From positions 21,980,211 through 22,044,210 of the forward strand of contig JASEVX010000001.1 of the NCBI GenBank assembly GCA_031761405.1: a stretch of DNA of 64,000 bases, written 5' to 3'. Positions 45,501 through 56,257 of the stretch are shown one piece after another. The notes below the pieces were generated by a model that had not been told where the DNA came from, did no database searches, and worked only from the letters and a program-made list of their open reading frames with translations. This DNA comes from Serripes groenlandicus. Taxonomy: Eukaryota; Mollusca; Bivalvia; Cardiida; Cardiidae. The stretch's first letter is position 1; each line of letters starts with the position of its first letter. Both the position numbers and the translations under genes were made by a program.

Positions 45501-48500
45501 GTTGTTTGCTGCATAGGCATCAAAAAGCATCTGTATAAGGGAAAGTGTTTAATTGACTGAAGCGCCTCAAATAACACATTCAACTGTCAGCGTTCATTTA
45601 ACTTTCATTGTAAAAACATTCTGTAATTACTTATATTTAGATCACGCTGGCGAAAGGAGAAATTGCTCATTATGTGTGCTGCATAGGTTAAAAAGCGTCT
45701 GTATTAGGGAAAGGGTTTAATTGACTGAAGCGCTTCAAATAACGTATTCAACTGTCTGCGTTCATTTAACTTTCATAATAAGAACATTCTGTAATTATCT
45801 ATACTTAGATCACGCTGGAGACCAAAGGAGGTCCGATACAGACGCTGGCGATCCACGATGTGACAAAGTTTTATAACGACGACCTGGTAGTTGGAGACTC
45901 GTATGGCACCCTAACGGTGTTCTGTAATCAACAAATACTGTGTCGACACAGCATAGCTAACGATAGTATACAGTGTCTTCAGATACACAGTGATCAAGGT
46001 TGGTTGATTGTAGTCTAATTAACCCTTTCCCACATACATCGAATCTACAGTAGTCGACTATGAAAACATCTACTCAAGATATGTATAATCTCTAGAAATA
46101 AAGGTATACTTACTTACTGAAAATAGTTGAAATCATTGTGGCAAAAAGGAAAAATTGCTTGTTTTAAGCAATTTCTTCTTTTGTCATAATGTTTTCAAAA
46201 GTTATCTGCTGCACATGTATCAAAAGGAGTCTATAGGTGGGAAATGGTTAAACCTTTTTATAATACAGACGCTTTCGGACGCCCCTGCAGAAGACGACTT
46301 TTGAAAACATTGTGACAAAAGGAGAATTTGCTCATGAATAGATATTTCTCCTCTTGCCTCAATGTTTTCAAATCTATTTAATAATTACACTTTCCCTTAT
46401 AGAGATTTTCCATAGTTTTGTCTAGATGCCTCTAAAGTCGTCGGCTGCATCTTTCCCTCATATAGACGCTTTCTGAAGCCTCTGCTGCAGACAGCTTTTT
46501 GAAAAAATGGAGACAAAAGAAGAAATTGCTCAAAACGAGCAATTTCTGCTTTTGTCACCATGTTTACAACTTTATTCAATTATTGTTCTTTCATTTAAAA
46601 AGGGATTTTCTGTGCTTTTGCATAGACATTTTCAAAGTCGTCTGCTGCAAATTTCCTTTTTGTGTGAAAGGGTTAATTATTATTGCCATTTTCAACAATT
46701 ATTTCAGTCATATTACGATGGACAGTTCACGGGACACCTAACATGTTTTTCCCGGATTTCTCTCTACTTTATTTATTGCTACTTTCCCACAATATTTAAC
46801 CCCTTTGTAGAAGAAAGATGACAAATGTCTCTTGTCACTATGACTTTCGTTAATCATTGAAGAAGAATGGATGGCCAATCCACGTTTTATATCCCTTGTT
46901 ATCACTGACTGAGCTATAGCGGCTGGACAACATATAGAGGTTATTTAGCAAGATCTTGTGTTGGTTTTTTCCCAATTTTCTAACGAAAACATAACCGTAT
47001 TATTATTTTTGTATATATACACATATACACATTGTCTTGTGTGGATTGTTTCCAAATTTTCTTAAACAAAAACGTAACTGTATTATTATTTTTAATATAT
47101 ATCATATAATTTTATACACAGTCTTGTGTGAGGTTTTTTTGCAAATTTTCTCAATTGAAAACTCAGACAGATTAAAATCTGGCCTCACTTACCTGTTTTG
47201 ATTTTAAAGATCTAGGTAAAAAGGAGTAAAACATCTGGATCTACACTGTTTGAAAATTGTTGATGTTCACAGAGCACCACTCATTTCCTTTTTCAGTGGG
47301 AAACAGCTGTATTGTGACAAGCGATGAGTCTGGGTTCATCACAGCTCTCTTACCTTCTAAAGAACTTTGGAAAATCAATCTCAATAATCTTGTACTTAAT
47401 AAGGTAGGTTCTGACAAGGCATATCATCCGTTACATAATATTAATAATTATTGCATTTCCTGGAGGACACTTTAAAAAATGTTCTTGGAGAAATTGTTTG
47501 ATTTTAAAAGTTTGGCATTGTATGCTAGCTGACCGGAGCTTGAAGTGCTCTAGTAAAGAGAATAACTGTGATACCCTTTCCCTCATAAAGACGCTTTCTG
47601 ACGCCTCTGCAGCAGACGGCTATTTGAAAACATAGTAACTAAAGAAGAAATTGCACAAAACGTGCAATTTCTCCTTTTGTCACAATGTTTTCCACTTTTA
47701 GTCATAGGTTATCCATTTAATTAAAGAGATTTTCTATTTTTTGACAAAATATTTTCAAAGTCGTCTGCTGCAAATTCGTCGTATGTGGGAAAAGGTTAAA
47801 TAACATCTCCTACATTTCAAAGGCAAAAATCTAAAAATTCCATGCAGAACTGAGGTTGCCATGGCTACTGCAGAAAGAAAGAAATTATGAAAAAGTCTTC
47901 TTCTCTGAAACTACTGGCCTGACTTTGTAATTACTGACCTGAATGATCCTTAGCTGACCCTCTATCTATATACTTACTAAAATACAGAAAATGTCTATAA
48001 AAAAAGAATGAGTATTTGATTCAATTGAAAATATTATGGCAAAAGGGAAAATTGCTGATAATATGAGATATTTCTCCTATTACCAGAATGTTTGCAAGTT
48101 TTGTCTGCTGCAGAGTCGTCAAAATGCCCCTACATGTGGGAAATGGTAAAAGGAATATAACGTAGACAACTCATATTTATGAATCACTTTATGAAAGAGG
48201 ATATCCCAACAAGACATATTTAGATATCATTCAATAATAGGAGATATAATTTAAATCAAAAAGGACTTGGGTTTGATTTAACCCTTACCACCAAATTTGC
48301 AGAAGACAACTTTGAAAACATCTAGAAAAGAATAATACAGAAAATCTCAATGAAGGTACAATTATTGAATTATGTTGGAAAATTTTGAGAAAAAATGAGA
48401 AATATCTCATTATGAGCAAATTCTCCTTTTGTCACATTGATTTCAAAAATGCTTCTATATGTGTGAAATGTTTAATAATGGGAGATATCATTTATAACAG

Positions 48501-51500
48501 GGGATATCACAGAAGACCGTCGTAACTTGTATGTTATCCACTGAACTCACGACACCAACCGGGGAGAAGTGTAGTTATATCTTAGCAGCTGACGTCAGTA
48601 AACATCTACATTTTGTCCACCAGGGGCAGATAGTGATGACACTTGATACTCCATCAGTTGTTACTGCGGTTTGTATATGACTTATAAGTTTCAGGACTCT
48701 CTCAAGTCAGCTTTTTTTGTCACAACCGTCATGCGACAGCTCTTGTTTGATTATATCTAAATTATGAATTCTAAAAGGTTGAATCAGTAGAGATAAACCA
48801 TTTATACTTGGAACAAGTTTTGAACACTTAACCCTTTCCCTCATATAACATTTCTGCAGCAGACGACTTTGAACATATTTTGTCCAAAAATTGAAAATCT
48901 CTATAATTGAATGGATGACTAAAAGTGGAAAAAAATTGTGGCAAAAGGAGAAATTGCTCGTTTTGTGCAATTTCTTCTTTTGCCACTATGTTTTCAAAAA
49001 GCCGTCTGCTGCAGAAGCGTCAGAAAGCGTCTACATGAGGGAAAAGGGTTAAACAGGACATTTTCCACTAAAGAATAAGTCGTTCAAAAATGAAGACAAA
49101 TTTATACTGGGAACAAGTTCTAAACACTTAATTAATAGGATTCAGTAGACCTTTGATATAATCATGAGAAAATGATCACTTTTTTCACTCGTTATTTTGT
49201 GATTTATTTTTCAAATAATTACATGTCAAGTACATGTAATTAGTTTAACCCTTTCCCTCATATAGACGCTTTCTGACGCCTCTGCAGCAGACGGATTTTT
49301 GAAAACATAGTGACAAAAGAAGAAATTGCACAAAACATGCAATTTCTCCTTTTGCCACAATGTTTTCCACTTTTTGTCATAGGTTATCAATTATGGAGAT
49401 TTTCTATATTTTGACAAAATACATTCAAAGTCGTCTGCTGCAGAATTGTCGTATGAGGGAAAGGGTTAAAGTCATTTCACTGATACATATATAGAAGATC
49501 TTTTATTCCTTTACAGCAGACAACTTTTTGGGGAAAAAAAAATGTTGGAAAAAGGGAAAAATTGGTAATAAGTAATCTTTAGGAGAAACATGGAAAATCT
49601 CTACAAATGAACGTATTCATTTTAATACTGAAAAGATGTCACTGGTGTTTTCATTGACAGTGTTAAGCTGCAGATGTGTCAGAAAGCATCTTCATGTAGA
49701 AAAAAGTGTTTGATATGTTGTATATTTCTAACTTTCAGATGTGTGCTGGTGTTTTCATTGACAGTGATAAGTTGGAGGCTGTGGACCCTAGTCCAGTGAA
49801 GGACAGAACTCAGGTGGCCCTGGGTTGTTCGTCTGGGGCTATCCATATTCTTCATAACTTTACAGTAAGAGAACCTACAGAGAATTCTTTATAGCCTTTA
49901 GCTGGCTATGGACAATATAAGAAGCTTCTCTTGGAGACATTATTTGACAAACAAGGATAATATGCTTAAAATGAAAAATCTTGCCTTTCCCTACACTATT
50001 TTGAAATCTGTATCAGAATTGTACTATATTTAGCTTACATGTGCACGAAGTGCAAGGTGAGCTATTGTGACATTTTGTCCGGTGTCCGTCTGTCGTCAAC
50101 ATTTGCCCTTGTTAACACTCTACAGGCTACATTTTGCATCCGATCTTCATGAATGTTTATCAACACATTCATCTCCATCAAATCTTGGACAAGTTCGAAA
50201 CTGGGACATATGAGGTCAAAAACTAGGTCACTAGGCCAAATTGAAGGAAAATCTTGTTAACACTCTGGATTATGAATTTTTAGCTTGAGCATGTTAAAAC
50301 TTTATCAGAAAGTTTGTCTAGCTAATATGTAGGTCAAGTTCGAACATTGGTCAATGGGTCAAAAAGTAGGTCATTAGGTCAAATTGAAGGAAAATATTGT
50401 TAACACTCTAGAGGACGCATTTTTTGCTTCAGCAGTTTGAAATTTTGTCAGAATGTTTGTCTTAAAGATATCTATGTCAAGTTCGAATATGGGTCCTATT
50501 AGGTCAGAATCTAGGTCACTAGGCCAAATTGAAGGAAAATCTTGTTAACTCTTGTCGAAGACGCATTATTTGCTACAGCAGCTTGACATTTGATCAGAAT
50601 GTTTATCTAAATGATATATAAGCCAATATATATGTTCGAATATGGGTCATTTTGGATGAAAAACAAGGTCACTATAACACTTTGGATGCCACATTTTTTG
50701 CTTCAGCAGCTTTAAATTTTGTCAGAATGTTTGTCTAAATGATATGTAGGTCTAGTTTGAATATGGGTCATATTGGATCAGAAACTAGGTCGATAAAGGA
50801 AAATATTGTTCAAACTCCGGAGGCCTTATTTTTACTTTGAGCACGCTGAAACTTTGTCAGAATGTTGTCTTGATGATATCTAGTCCATGTTGGTATATGG
50901 GTCATATCAGGTAAAAAAGTATAGGTGAGCGAACTAGGGCCATCATGGCCCTCTTGTTTTAATTTACCCATGTTCTGAAGGTAAGCTATTGTGATCATCC
51001 GCTGTCTGTACTATGTTGTACTTGTTAACACTTTTAAAACCCTTTCCCTCATACGACAATTCTGCAGCAGACGACTTTGAACATATTTTGTCAAAAAATA
51101 GAAAATTTCTATAATTGAATGGATAACCTATGACTAAAAGGGGAAAACATTGTGGCAAAAGAAGAAATTGCTCGTTTTGAGCAATTTTATCTTTTGTCAC
51201 TATTTTTAGCTCACCTGAGCTTTGCTCAAGGTGAGTTATTGTGATCGCCTTTTGTCGTGCGTCCGTCGTGCGTCGTGCGTCAACTTCTTCTCCTCAGTAA
51301 CCAGTGGGTCAATTTGGATGAAACTTCACAGAAAGCATCCTCTCAATGACCTCACCAGAATTCCTTCAAATTTTTGGGATCCATGCAAAATTCTGGTTTC
51401 CATGGCAACGAAACGAAAAAAACTTCAAAATTCTTCTTCTCCCAAACTGCTTGGCAGATTTACAAATAATTTTGTAGAAATGTTCCTAGGATGACCCTCT

Positions 51501-54500
51501 ATCAGATTCCTTCAAGCCGTGTTGATTGGTTGAAAAACATAGCCGCCAGGGGGGGCGGGGCTATTTTGCCTTATATGGCTATAGTGAAAACTTAAAAAAT
51601 CTTCTCCTCCGAAAGTGTAAGGCCGATTTTCAAATAATTTTGTAGAAATGTTCCTTGGATGACCCTCTATCAGATTCCTTCAAGCCATGTTGATTGGTCG
51701 AAAAACATGGCCGCCAGGGGGGGCGGGCTATTTTGCCTTATATGGCTATAGTGAAAACTTAAAAAATCTTCTCCTCCATAAGTGTCAGGCCGATTTTCAA
51801 ATAATTTTGTAGAAATGTTCCTTGGGTGACCCTCTATCAGATTCCTTCAAGCAATGTTGATTGGTCGAAAGACATGGCCGCCAGGGGGCGGGGGCTATTT
51901 TGCCTTATATGGCCAAAGTGAAAACTTAAAAAATCTTCAACATCTTCTCCTCAGTAACCAGTGGGTCAATTGGGATGAAACTTCACAGAAAGCATCCTCT
52001 CAATGACCTCACCCGAATTCCTTCAAATTTTTGGGATCCATGCAGAATTCTGGTTTCCATGGCAACGAAACGAAAAAAACTTCAAAATTCTTCATCTCCC
52101 AAACTGCTTGGCAGATTTTCAAATAATTTTGTAGAAATGTTCCTTGGATGACCCACTTTCAGATTCCTTCAAGCCATGTTGATTGCTCAAAAAACATGGC
52201 CGCCAGTGGGCAGGGCTATTTTGCATTATATGGCTATAGTGAAAACTTAAAAAATCTTCTCCTCCAAAAGTATCTGGCCGATTTTCAAATAATTTTGTAG
52301 AAATGTTTCTAGGGTGACCCTCTATCAGATTCCTTCATGCCAAGTTGATTGGTCGGAAAATATGGCTGCCAGGGGGCGGGGCTTATATAGCTAAAGTGAA
52401 CAAAAAAAAAAAACAGGTGAGCGATTCAAGGGCCATCATGGCCCTCTTGTTTTTAAAAAGCTGTCTGCTGCAGAGGCGTCAGAAAGCGTCTATATGAGGG
52501 AAAGGGTTAAGAATTCACATCTTTCATGAAAGTTAAATAGAATATTCATCACTTTGAAGTATCTTCATGTTCAAAACTGGGTCACTTGGTGTCAAAACAA
52601 GGCTACTAGGTGTTTTTTGTCTTGCCGCTTCTAAGAAATGGAAGCAAGACTAAGGAGTTGCTTTTCTGGCAGCGTTTAGCTCAATGTTTAACCCTTTCCC
52701 TCATACGACAATTCTGCAGCAGACGACTTTGAACATATTTTAACAAAAAAAAGAAAATCTCTATAATTGAATGGATAACCTATAACTAAAAGTGGAAAAC
52801 ATTCTGGCAAAAGGAGAAATTGCTTGTTTTGAGCAATTTCTTCTTTAGTCACTATGTTTTCAAAAAGCTGTCTGCTGCAGAGGCGTCAGAAAGCGTCTAT
52901 ATGAGGGAAAGGGTTAAATTTCATTTTTAGCTCATGTGAGCAAGAAGATTTTTTTGGTAATTGCAATAGGTTATTTTGTTCATCTTATCTACATGCATTT
53001 TGTCAGACCATTTATCTTTTTCACATTTTAGTTACATTTGAAACTCGAAGTCAAAAACTAAGTCACCATGTCAAATCTTTAGAAAAAACATTTGAACACG
53101 TGCGAGGCTTCACATATATATAATATATATTATACTTCTTGGATAAATTTTGAAGGGGTGAATAAAACCTCGCAAGGTCAATCCTCAGGTGAGTCATTTG
53201 AGCAACCAGTCCTCTTAACCCTTTCCCACATACAAAAAATCTATGATGATTTCGAAAATATATTGATAAAAACATGAAAAATCTTCATAAACAAGGGTTT
53301 TATTATCAAAAAGAGTTGAAAACATTGTTGCTATGGGAGAAATTGCCGCAATGTTTTCAATAATTTAACTTCCATTTGTAGAGATTATTCAACCTTTTTC
53401 AATTTGCTTAGACGTTTTTATTGCTGTCTGCTGCAGATTTTTTTTAATGGGAAAAACGGTTATTGACTGGCTAAACATGTGGTTTGGCCTATCTGTAACT
53501 GTGTCGTTTTGAAAGCTTTTAATAAAAATGATATTTTGAAAAAAAATAAGGCACCAAACTATATCAAGGTTTTTATTTGCTATTTTGCAGATTACAGCAG
53601 AAGAATTTGGAAGTGCAAATTACCACATAACACAGCTTAAAAAACACCCAAAATCTAGAAGTAAACTGGACTACATTCTCTGTTCTGGACATTTCAATTC
53701 CATTCAGGTCTATTTTGAGGGGAAGGTAGGTAGAAAGAAGATAAACTCCACCGGATACATCCAAGTAACATTTTCATGTTCGGTCGTTTTCTCACTTATT
53801 TTCCAAAGTATCCAAATCCATCTTGGCATGCAGATAGCTTGGGACCTGCAAATGTGCAGTATACAGTAAAAATAAGTTTTGGTCAAATATTGCCAAATAC
53901 ATAATGTGGCCATGTTGATTTAGAACCAAATAGTCCCTAAAAAACTTTGTTTGCGTACAAATAAGTGTATACCTTCACCAGAATGCATTGACTATATCAC
54001 ATTGAGTTTAAATTCATTGTAAATATGTATAAGATGCTCTGGAAATGTTTGATTTGATCATTTTTCATATTTAGTAGTATTTAGATTTCGTTCAAAATAA
54101 CAGTAAACCATCTTCGAGGGGTGAATGTTTTCTTCCATAATACATTTTTCTTTGGATTATTTTAAAGCTTACAGGTAACTCTTTTTATTGATATTGAGTT
54201 TTTCTCCCTGAAAAACACTTTGAAAGTATGACAATTGAGATCTGCAGCAGACTACTTTGAATATATCTAGGCAAAACTATGGAAGATCTCTGTAGATAAA
54301 GGTCTTTAACCCTTTCCCTCATACGACAATTCTGCAGCAGACGACTTTGAACGTATTTTGTCAAAACATAGAAAATCTCCATAATTGATTGGATAACCTA
54401 TGACAAAAAGTGGTAAACATTGTGGCAAAAGGAGAAATTGCACATTTTGTGCAATTTCTTCTTTTGTCACTATGTTTTCAAAAAGCCGTCTGCTGCAGAG

Positions 54501-55807
54501 GCATCTGAAGCGTCTATATGAGGGAAAGGGTTAATTGCAGGGTCATTTATGCAGAAAATGAGTAATTAGGAAACTAAAACACATGGTTTTAAAGACAGGG
54601 AATTGCTATTCCAAGTTGGTCTTTAGCACAGGTTTGACTGTATTATTATTCAATAGAATTGAAAACATTATGACAAAAGTAGAAATTTCTCGTCATGAGC
54701 AATTTCTATTTTTTCCACAATGTTTTTAAAGTTGTCTGCTGCAGTGGGAATGGGTAAAATATTATTTACGTGGATATCTTGTGACCTGTAGAAGTGCAAG
54801 TTCTGTATTTTCGTGTAAAAACCGTAATTATCGAAAATATAGGATGTTAACTGGTGACAGTAGATATGCCAATTAGTGACAATTCATCTTATTTTTAAAC
54901 CCCATAGATGCATTTTGATACGTCTGTGGCAGACGACTTTTGAAAGCATTGTGAAAAAAAGAGAAATTGCAATGAGCAATTTCTCCTTTGGTCACAATGT
55001 TTTGAACTTTTTTCAGTAATTATACCTATAATTATTAAGATTTTCCATATTTTTGAATCGACATTTTCAAAGTCGTCTGCTGCAGATTTGATGTATGTGG
55101 GAAAAGGTTAATCATTAATTCCTGTTGTCGGATTGGGCTTAGATGCCTGTGTCGTACATTAATTTCGGTCGCTAAAGAAATAACAGTAACAGCACTTTTT
55201 GAAATTTTTAAATATATATTTTTTTTTCAACTTTAACCCTTTCCTACATAAAGACGACTTTTGAAAACATTGTGACAAAAGAAGAAATTGCTCAAAACAT
55301 GCATTTTTTCCTTCTGCCACAATGTTTTCAACTCTATTTAATATTTAATTTAATTTATTGAGATTTTTAATATCTTTTCAAAGTCGTGTACTGCAAAATT
55401 GTTATATTCAGGAAAGGGTTAACCGTTTGACGTCTGTAGATGCATTTTGATGAATTTGTAGAAGATGACTTTTGAAAACATTGTTGCAAAAGAAGAAATT
55501 ACAAATAAGTAGCATTTTCTCCTTTCAACAATGTTTTCATCTCTATTCAATGATTATATTTCCAATTATTTAGATTTTATAATTCTTTTTAAAGTCATCT
55601 GCTGCAGACTGGCTGTTTATTGGAAATAGTTAAACATTCTATATTTTAATGTTTATTTTTTATCTGTAACAGAAAGTAGGATCACACGAAACCCCAGACT
55701 GGATCAACTCATTAGCAGTGACAGGCATAACTAAAGATGAAAAGCAACAAATAATAGCTGGATGCTTAGACAATACAATTCTAAATTTAACATTACTTGA
55801 AACTTGA
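42590..55807 (+). CDS. Uncharacterised beta-propeller-like protein, 8 exons
   Basis: Exons 42590-42690, 43761-43851, 45809-45998, 47297-47403, 48501-48668, 49739-49864, 53591-53725 and 55673-55807. Every intron is GT-AG and phases agree throughout, giving 1,053 nt and 350 residues ending in TGA. The protein is made of repeated strand-rich segments with the pattern 'xxVVGGxxGxIRIYD', 'DDLVVGDSYGTLTVFC', 'CIVTSDESGFITALL', 'VALGCSSGAIHILHNF', 'ILCSGHFNSIQVYF' and 'QQIIAGCLDNTILNLTL', spaced about 50 residues apart: six or seven blades of a WD40/FG-GAP-type propeller. There is no signal peptide or membrane segment, so an intracellular scaffold role is likely. The exact family is not recognised. 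Introns hold about a dozen repeats; intron 2 and intron 5 contain copies of the following exon's start. Confidence 0.82.
44048..44272 (-). mobile_element. Old SINE (CATGATCCCTGGGT type) in intron 2
   Basis: Diverged relative of 39876-40100, retaining ATTCATGATCCCTAGGTAAA, CAAACCATTACCAGGCTAGC and ACCGGGGATCAAACTCTGGA. Just before it, 43900-44041 ends GCCGTACGCGGTGCTCTTGT, a hairpin-CTCTTG element end. Confidence 0.7.
44615..45808 (+). repeat. Tandem array carrying copies of the exon-3 splice acceptor
   Basis: Six units of about 182-191 bp precede exon 3. Each contains GTGAAGC-CTTCAAATAA, CATTCTGTAATTACTTATAT and a near copy of the true acceptor plus exon start (TTTAG|ATCACGCTGG or TTAAG|ATCATGCTGG), then switches to CTGCAG-family MITE sequence (CAAAAGGAGAAATTGCTCAT ... 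TTTGCTGCA ... GGGAAAGGGTT). Decoy exon starts are at 44714, 44896, 45085, 45276, 45459 and 45641; the real one is 45809. Only the last continues into coding sequence. Confidence 0.9.
46018..46675. mobile_element. Three CTGCAG-family MITEs in intron 3
   Basis: 46018-46250 (TTAACCCTTTCCCACATACA; hairpin AAATTGCTTGTTTTAAGCAA), a degraded copy 46250-46450, and 46450-46675 (TTTCCCTCATATAGACGC; hairpin AAATTGCTCAAAACGAGCAA; end GTGAAAGGGTTAA). Confidence 0.78.
46665..46928 (-). mobile_element. Diverged SINE in intron 3
   Basis: Minus strand retains a head (CCAGCCGCTATAGCTCAGTC), GTGACAAGAGACATTTGTCA, GAACTGTCCATCGTAATATG and GAAATAATTGTTGAAAATGG. Confidence 0.65.
46950..47160 (+). repeat. Degenerate tandem repeat of about 110 bp
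   Basis: Two and a half units share AGTCTTGTGTG/ATTGTCTTGTGTGG, TTTCC-AAATTTTCT, AACGAAAACATAAC and TGTATTATTATTTTT. Confidence 0.6.
47572..47799. mobile_element. CTGCAG-family MITE in intron 4
   Basis: Left end ACCCTTTCCCTCATAAAGAC (TTAA lost), hairpin AAATTGCACAAAACGTGCAA, right end TGTGGGAAAAGGTTAA. More degraded copies follow at about 47990-48150 and 48280-48475. Confidence 0.82.
48828..49052. mobile_element. CTGCAG-family MITE in intron 5 (reverse)
   Basis: TTAACCCTTTCCCTCATATA / ATGAGGGAAAAGGGTTAA. The central hairpin is AAATTGCTCGTTTTGTGCAA, a mismatched intermediate between the two paired forms. Confidence 0.85.
49245..49469. mobile_element. CTGCAG-family MITE in intron 5
   Basis: TTAACCCTTTCCCTCATATA / ATGAGGGAAAGGGTTAA; hairpin AAATTGCACAAAACATGCAA. 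Confidence 0.87.
49510..49713. mobile_element. Degraded MITE carrying an exon-6 fragment
   Basis: MITE landmarks lie on both sides (ACAGCAGACAACTTTTTGG at 49515; AAGCTGCAGATGTGTCAGAA and AAAAAGTGTT at the right). In place of the rest of the centre it holds 49635-49667, which repeats the first bases of exon 6 (49739-49771), including 21 identical bases in a row. Confidence 0.8.
50031..50956 (+). mobile_element. AGCTTAC/hairpin-CTCTTG non-autonomous element in intron 6
   Basis: Start TAGCTTACATGTGCACGAAG with a hairpin partner AAGGTGAGCTATTGTGACAT. About five tandem units of roughly 170 bp (GTCACTAGGCCAAATTGAAG, AATCTTGTTAACACTC, TTTGTCAGAATGTTTGTCT). End AGGTGAGCGAACTAGGGCCA plus the hairpin GGGCCATCATGGCCC and CTCTTG. 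Confidence 0.75.
51034..52510. mobile_element. CTGCAG-family MITE split by a 1.24-kb element
   Basis: Left part 51034-51206 (TTAAAACCCTTTCCCTCATA ... TTTTGTCACTATTTT) and right part 52450-52510 (TTTTTAAAAAGCTGTCTGCT ... GGGAAAGGGTTAA) together equal one standard MITE. Confidence 0.88.
51207..52449 (+). mobile_element. AGCTCACC/hairpin-CTCTTG element (Helentron-like), largest copy
   Basis: Complete ends (TAGCTCACCTGAGCTTTGCT ... AGGTGAGCGATTCAAGGGCC, hairpin GGGCCATCATGGCCC, CTCTTG). The interior holds five tandem units marked by CATGGCCGCCAGGGGG-like sequence and two copies of the leader block CTTCTCCTCAGTAACCAGTG (51287 and 51943). Inserted at a T-run with no target duplication. It has no protein-coding frame of note. 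Confidence 0.82.
52688..52917. mobile_element. CTGCAG-family MITE in intron 6
   Basis: TTAACCCTTTCCCTCATACG / ATATGAGGGAAAGGGTTAA; hairpin AAATTGCTTGTTTTGAGCAA. A degraded copy follows at about 53215-53465. Confidence 0.87.
54306..54534. mobile_element. CTGCAG-family MITE in intron 7
   Basis: TTAACCCTTTCCCTCATACG / ATATGAGGGAAAGGGTTAA; hairpin AAATTGCACATTTTGTGCAA. Degraded copies follow at about 54655-54760, 54895-55110, 55235-55422 and 55425-55635. Confidence 0.87.
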
Positions 55808-55814
55808 GAATAAC

Positions 55815-56045
55815 TTAAACCCTTTCCCTCATATAGACGCTTTCTGACGCCTCTGCAGCAGACGGCTATTTGAAAACATAGTGACAAAAGAAGAAATTGC
55901 ACAAAACGTGCAATTTCTCCTTTTGCCACAATGTTTTCCACTTTAAGTCATAGGTTATCCATTCAATTATAGAGACTTCCTACTTTTTTACAAAATATGT
56001 TCAAAGTCGTCTGCTGCAGAATTGTCGTATGAGGGAAAGGGTTAA
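55815..56045. mobile_element. CTGCAG-family MITE directly after the propeller gene stop codon
   Basis: Starts 8 bp after the TGA (TTAAACCCTTTCCCTCATAT) and ends GGGAAAGGGTTAA; hairpin AAATTGCACAAAACGTGCAA. The 3' UTR must therefore contain or lie beyond this element. Confidence 0.88.
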
Positions 56046-56257
56046 GTCTTTTGACTAAAAACTGGACTGGACATGTTCAATTTAGAGCACCTCTGAAAGA
56101 CAAGAAAGATAATTCAGTGACATGCTTAAAGATAATTGCAAGCGAAAGGTGAATTGTTTTTTATTCTAACGTGTTAACAAAATTAACTCTTTCCCACATA
56201 CAGATGCTTTCTGATGCCTATGCAGAAGTTGACTTTTAAAAGGGAATCATTGTCGAA

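Noticed and set aside
48707..48970. Small protein on the minus strand in intron 5
   Set aside because: Most of it is MITE sequence at 48828-49052, and the rest begins at the end of exon 5.
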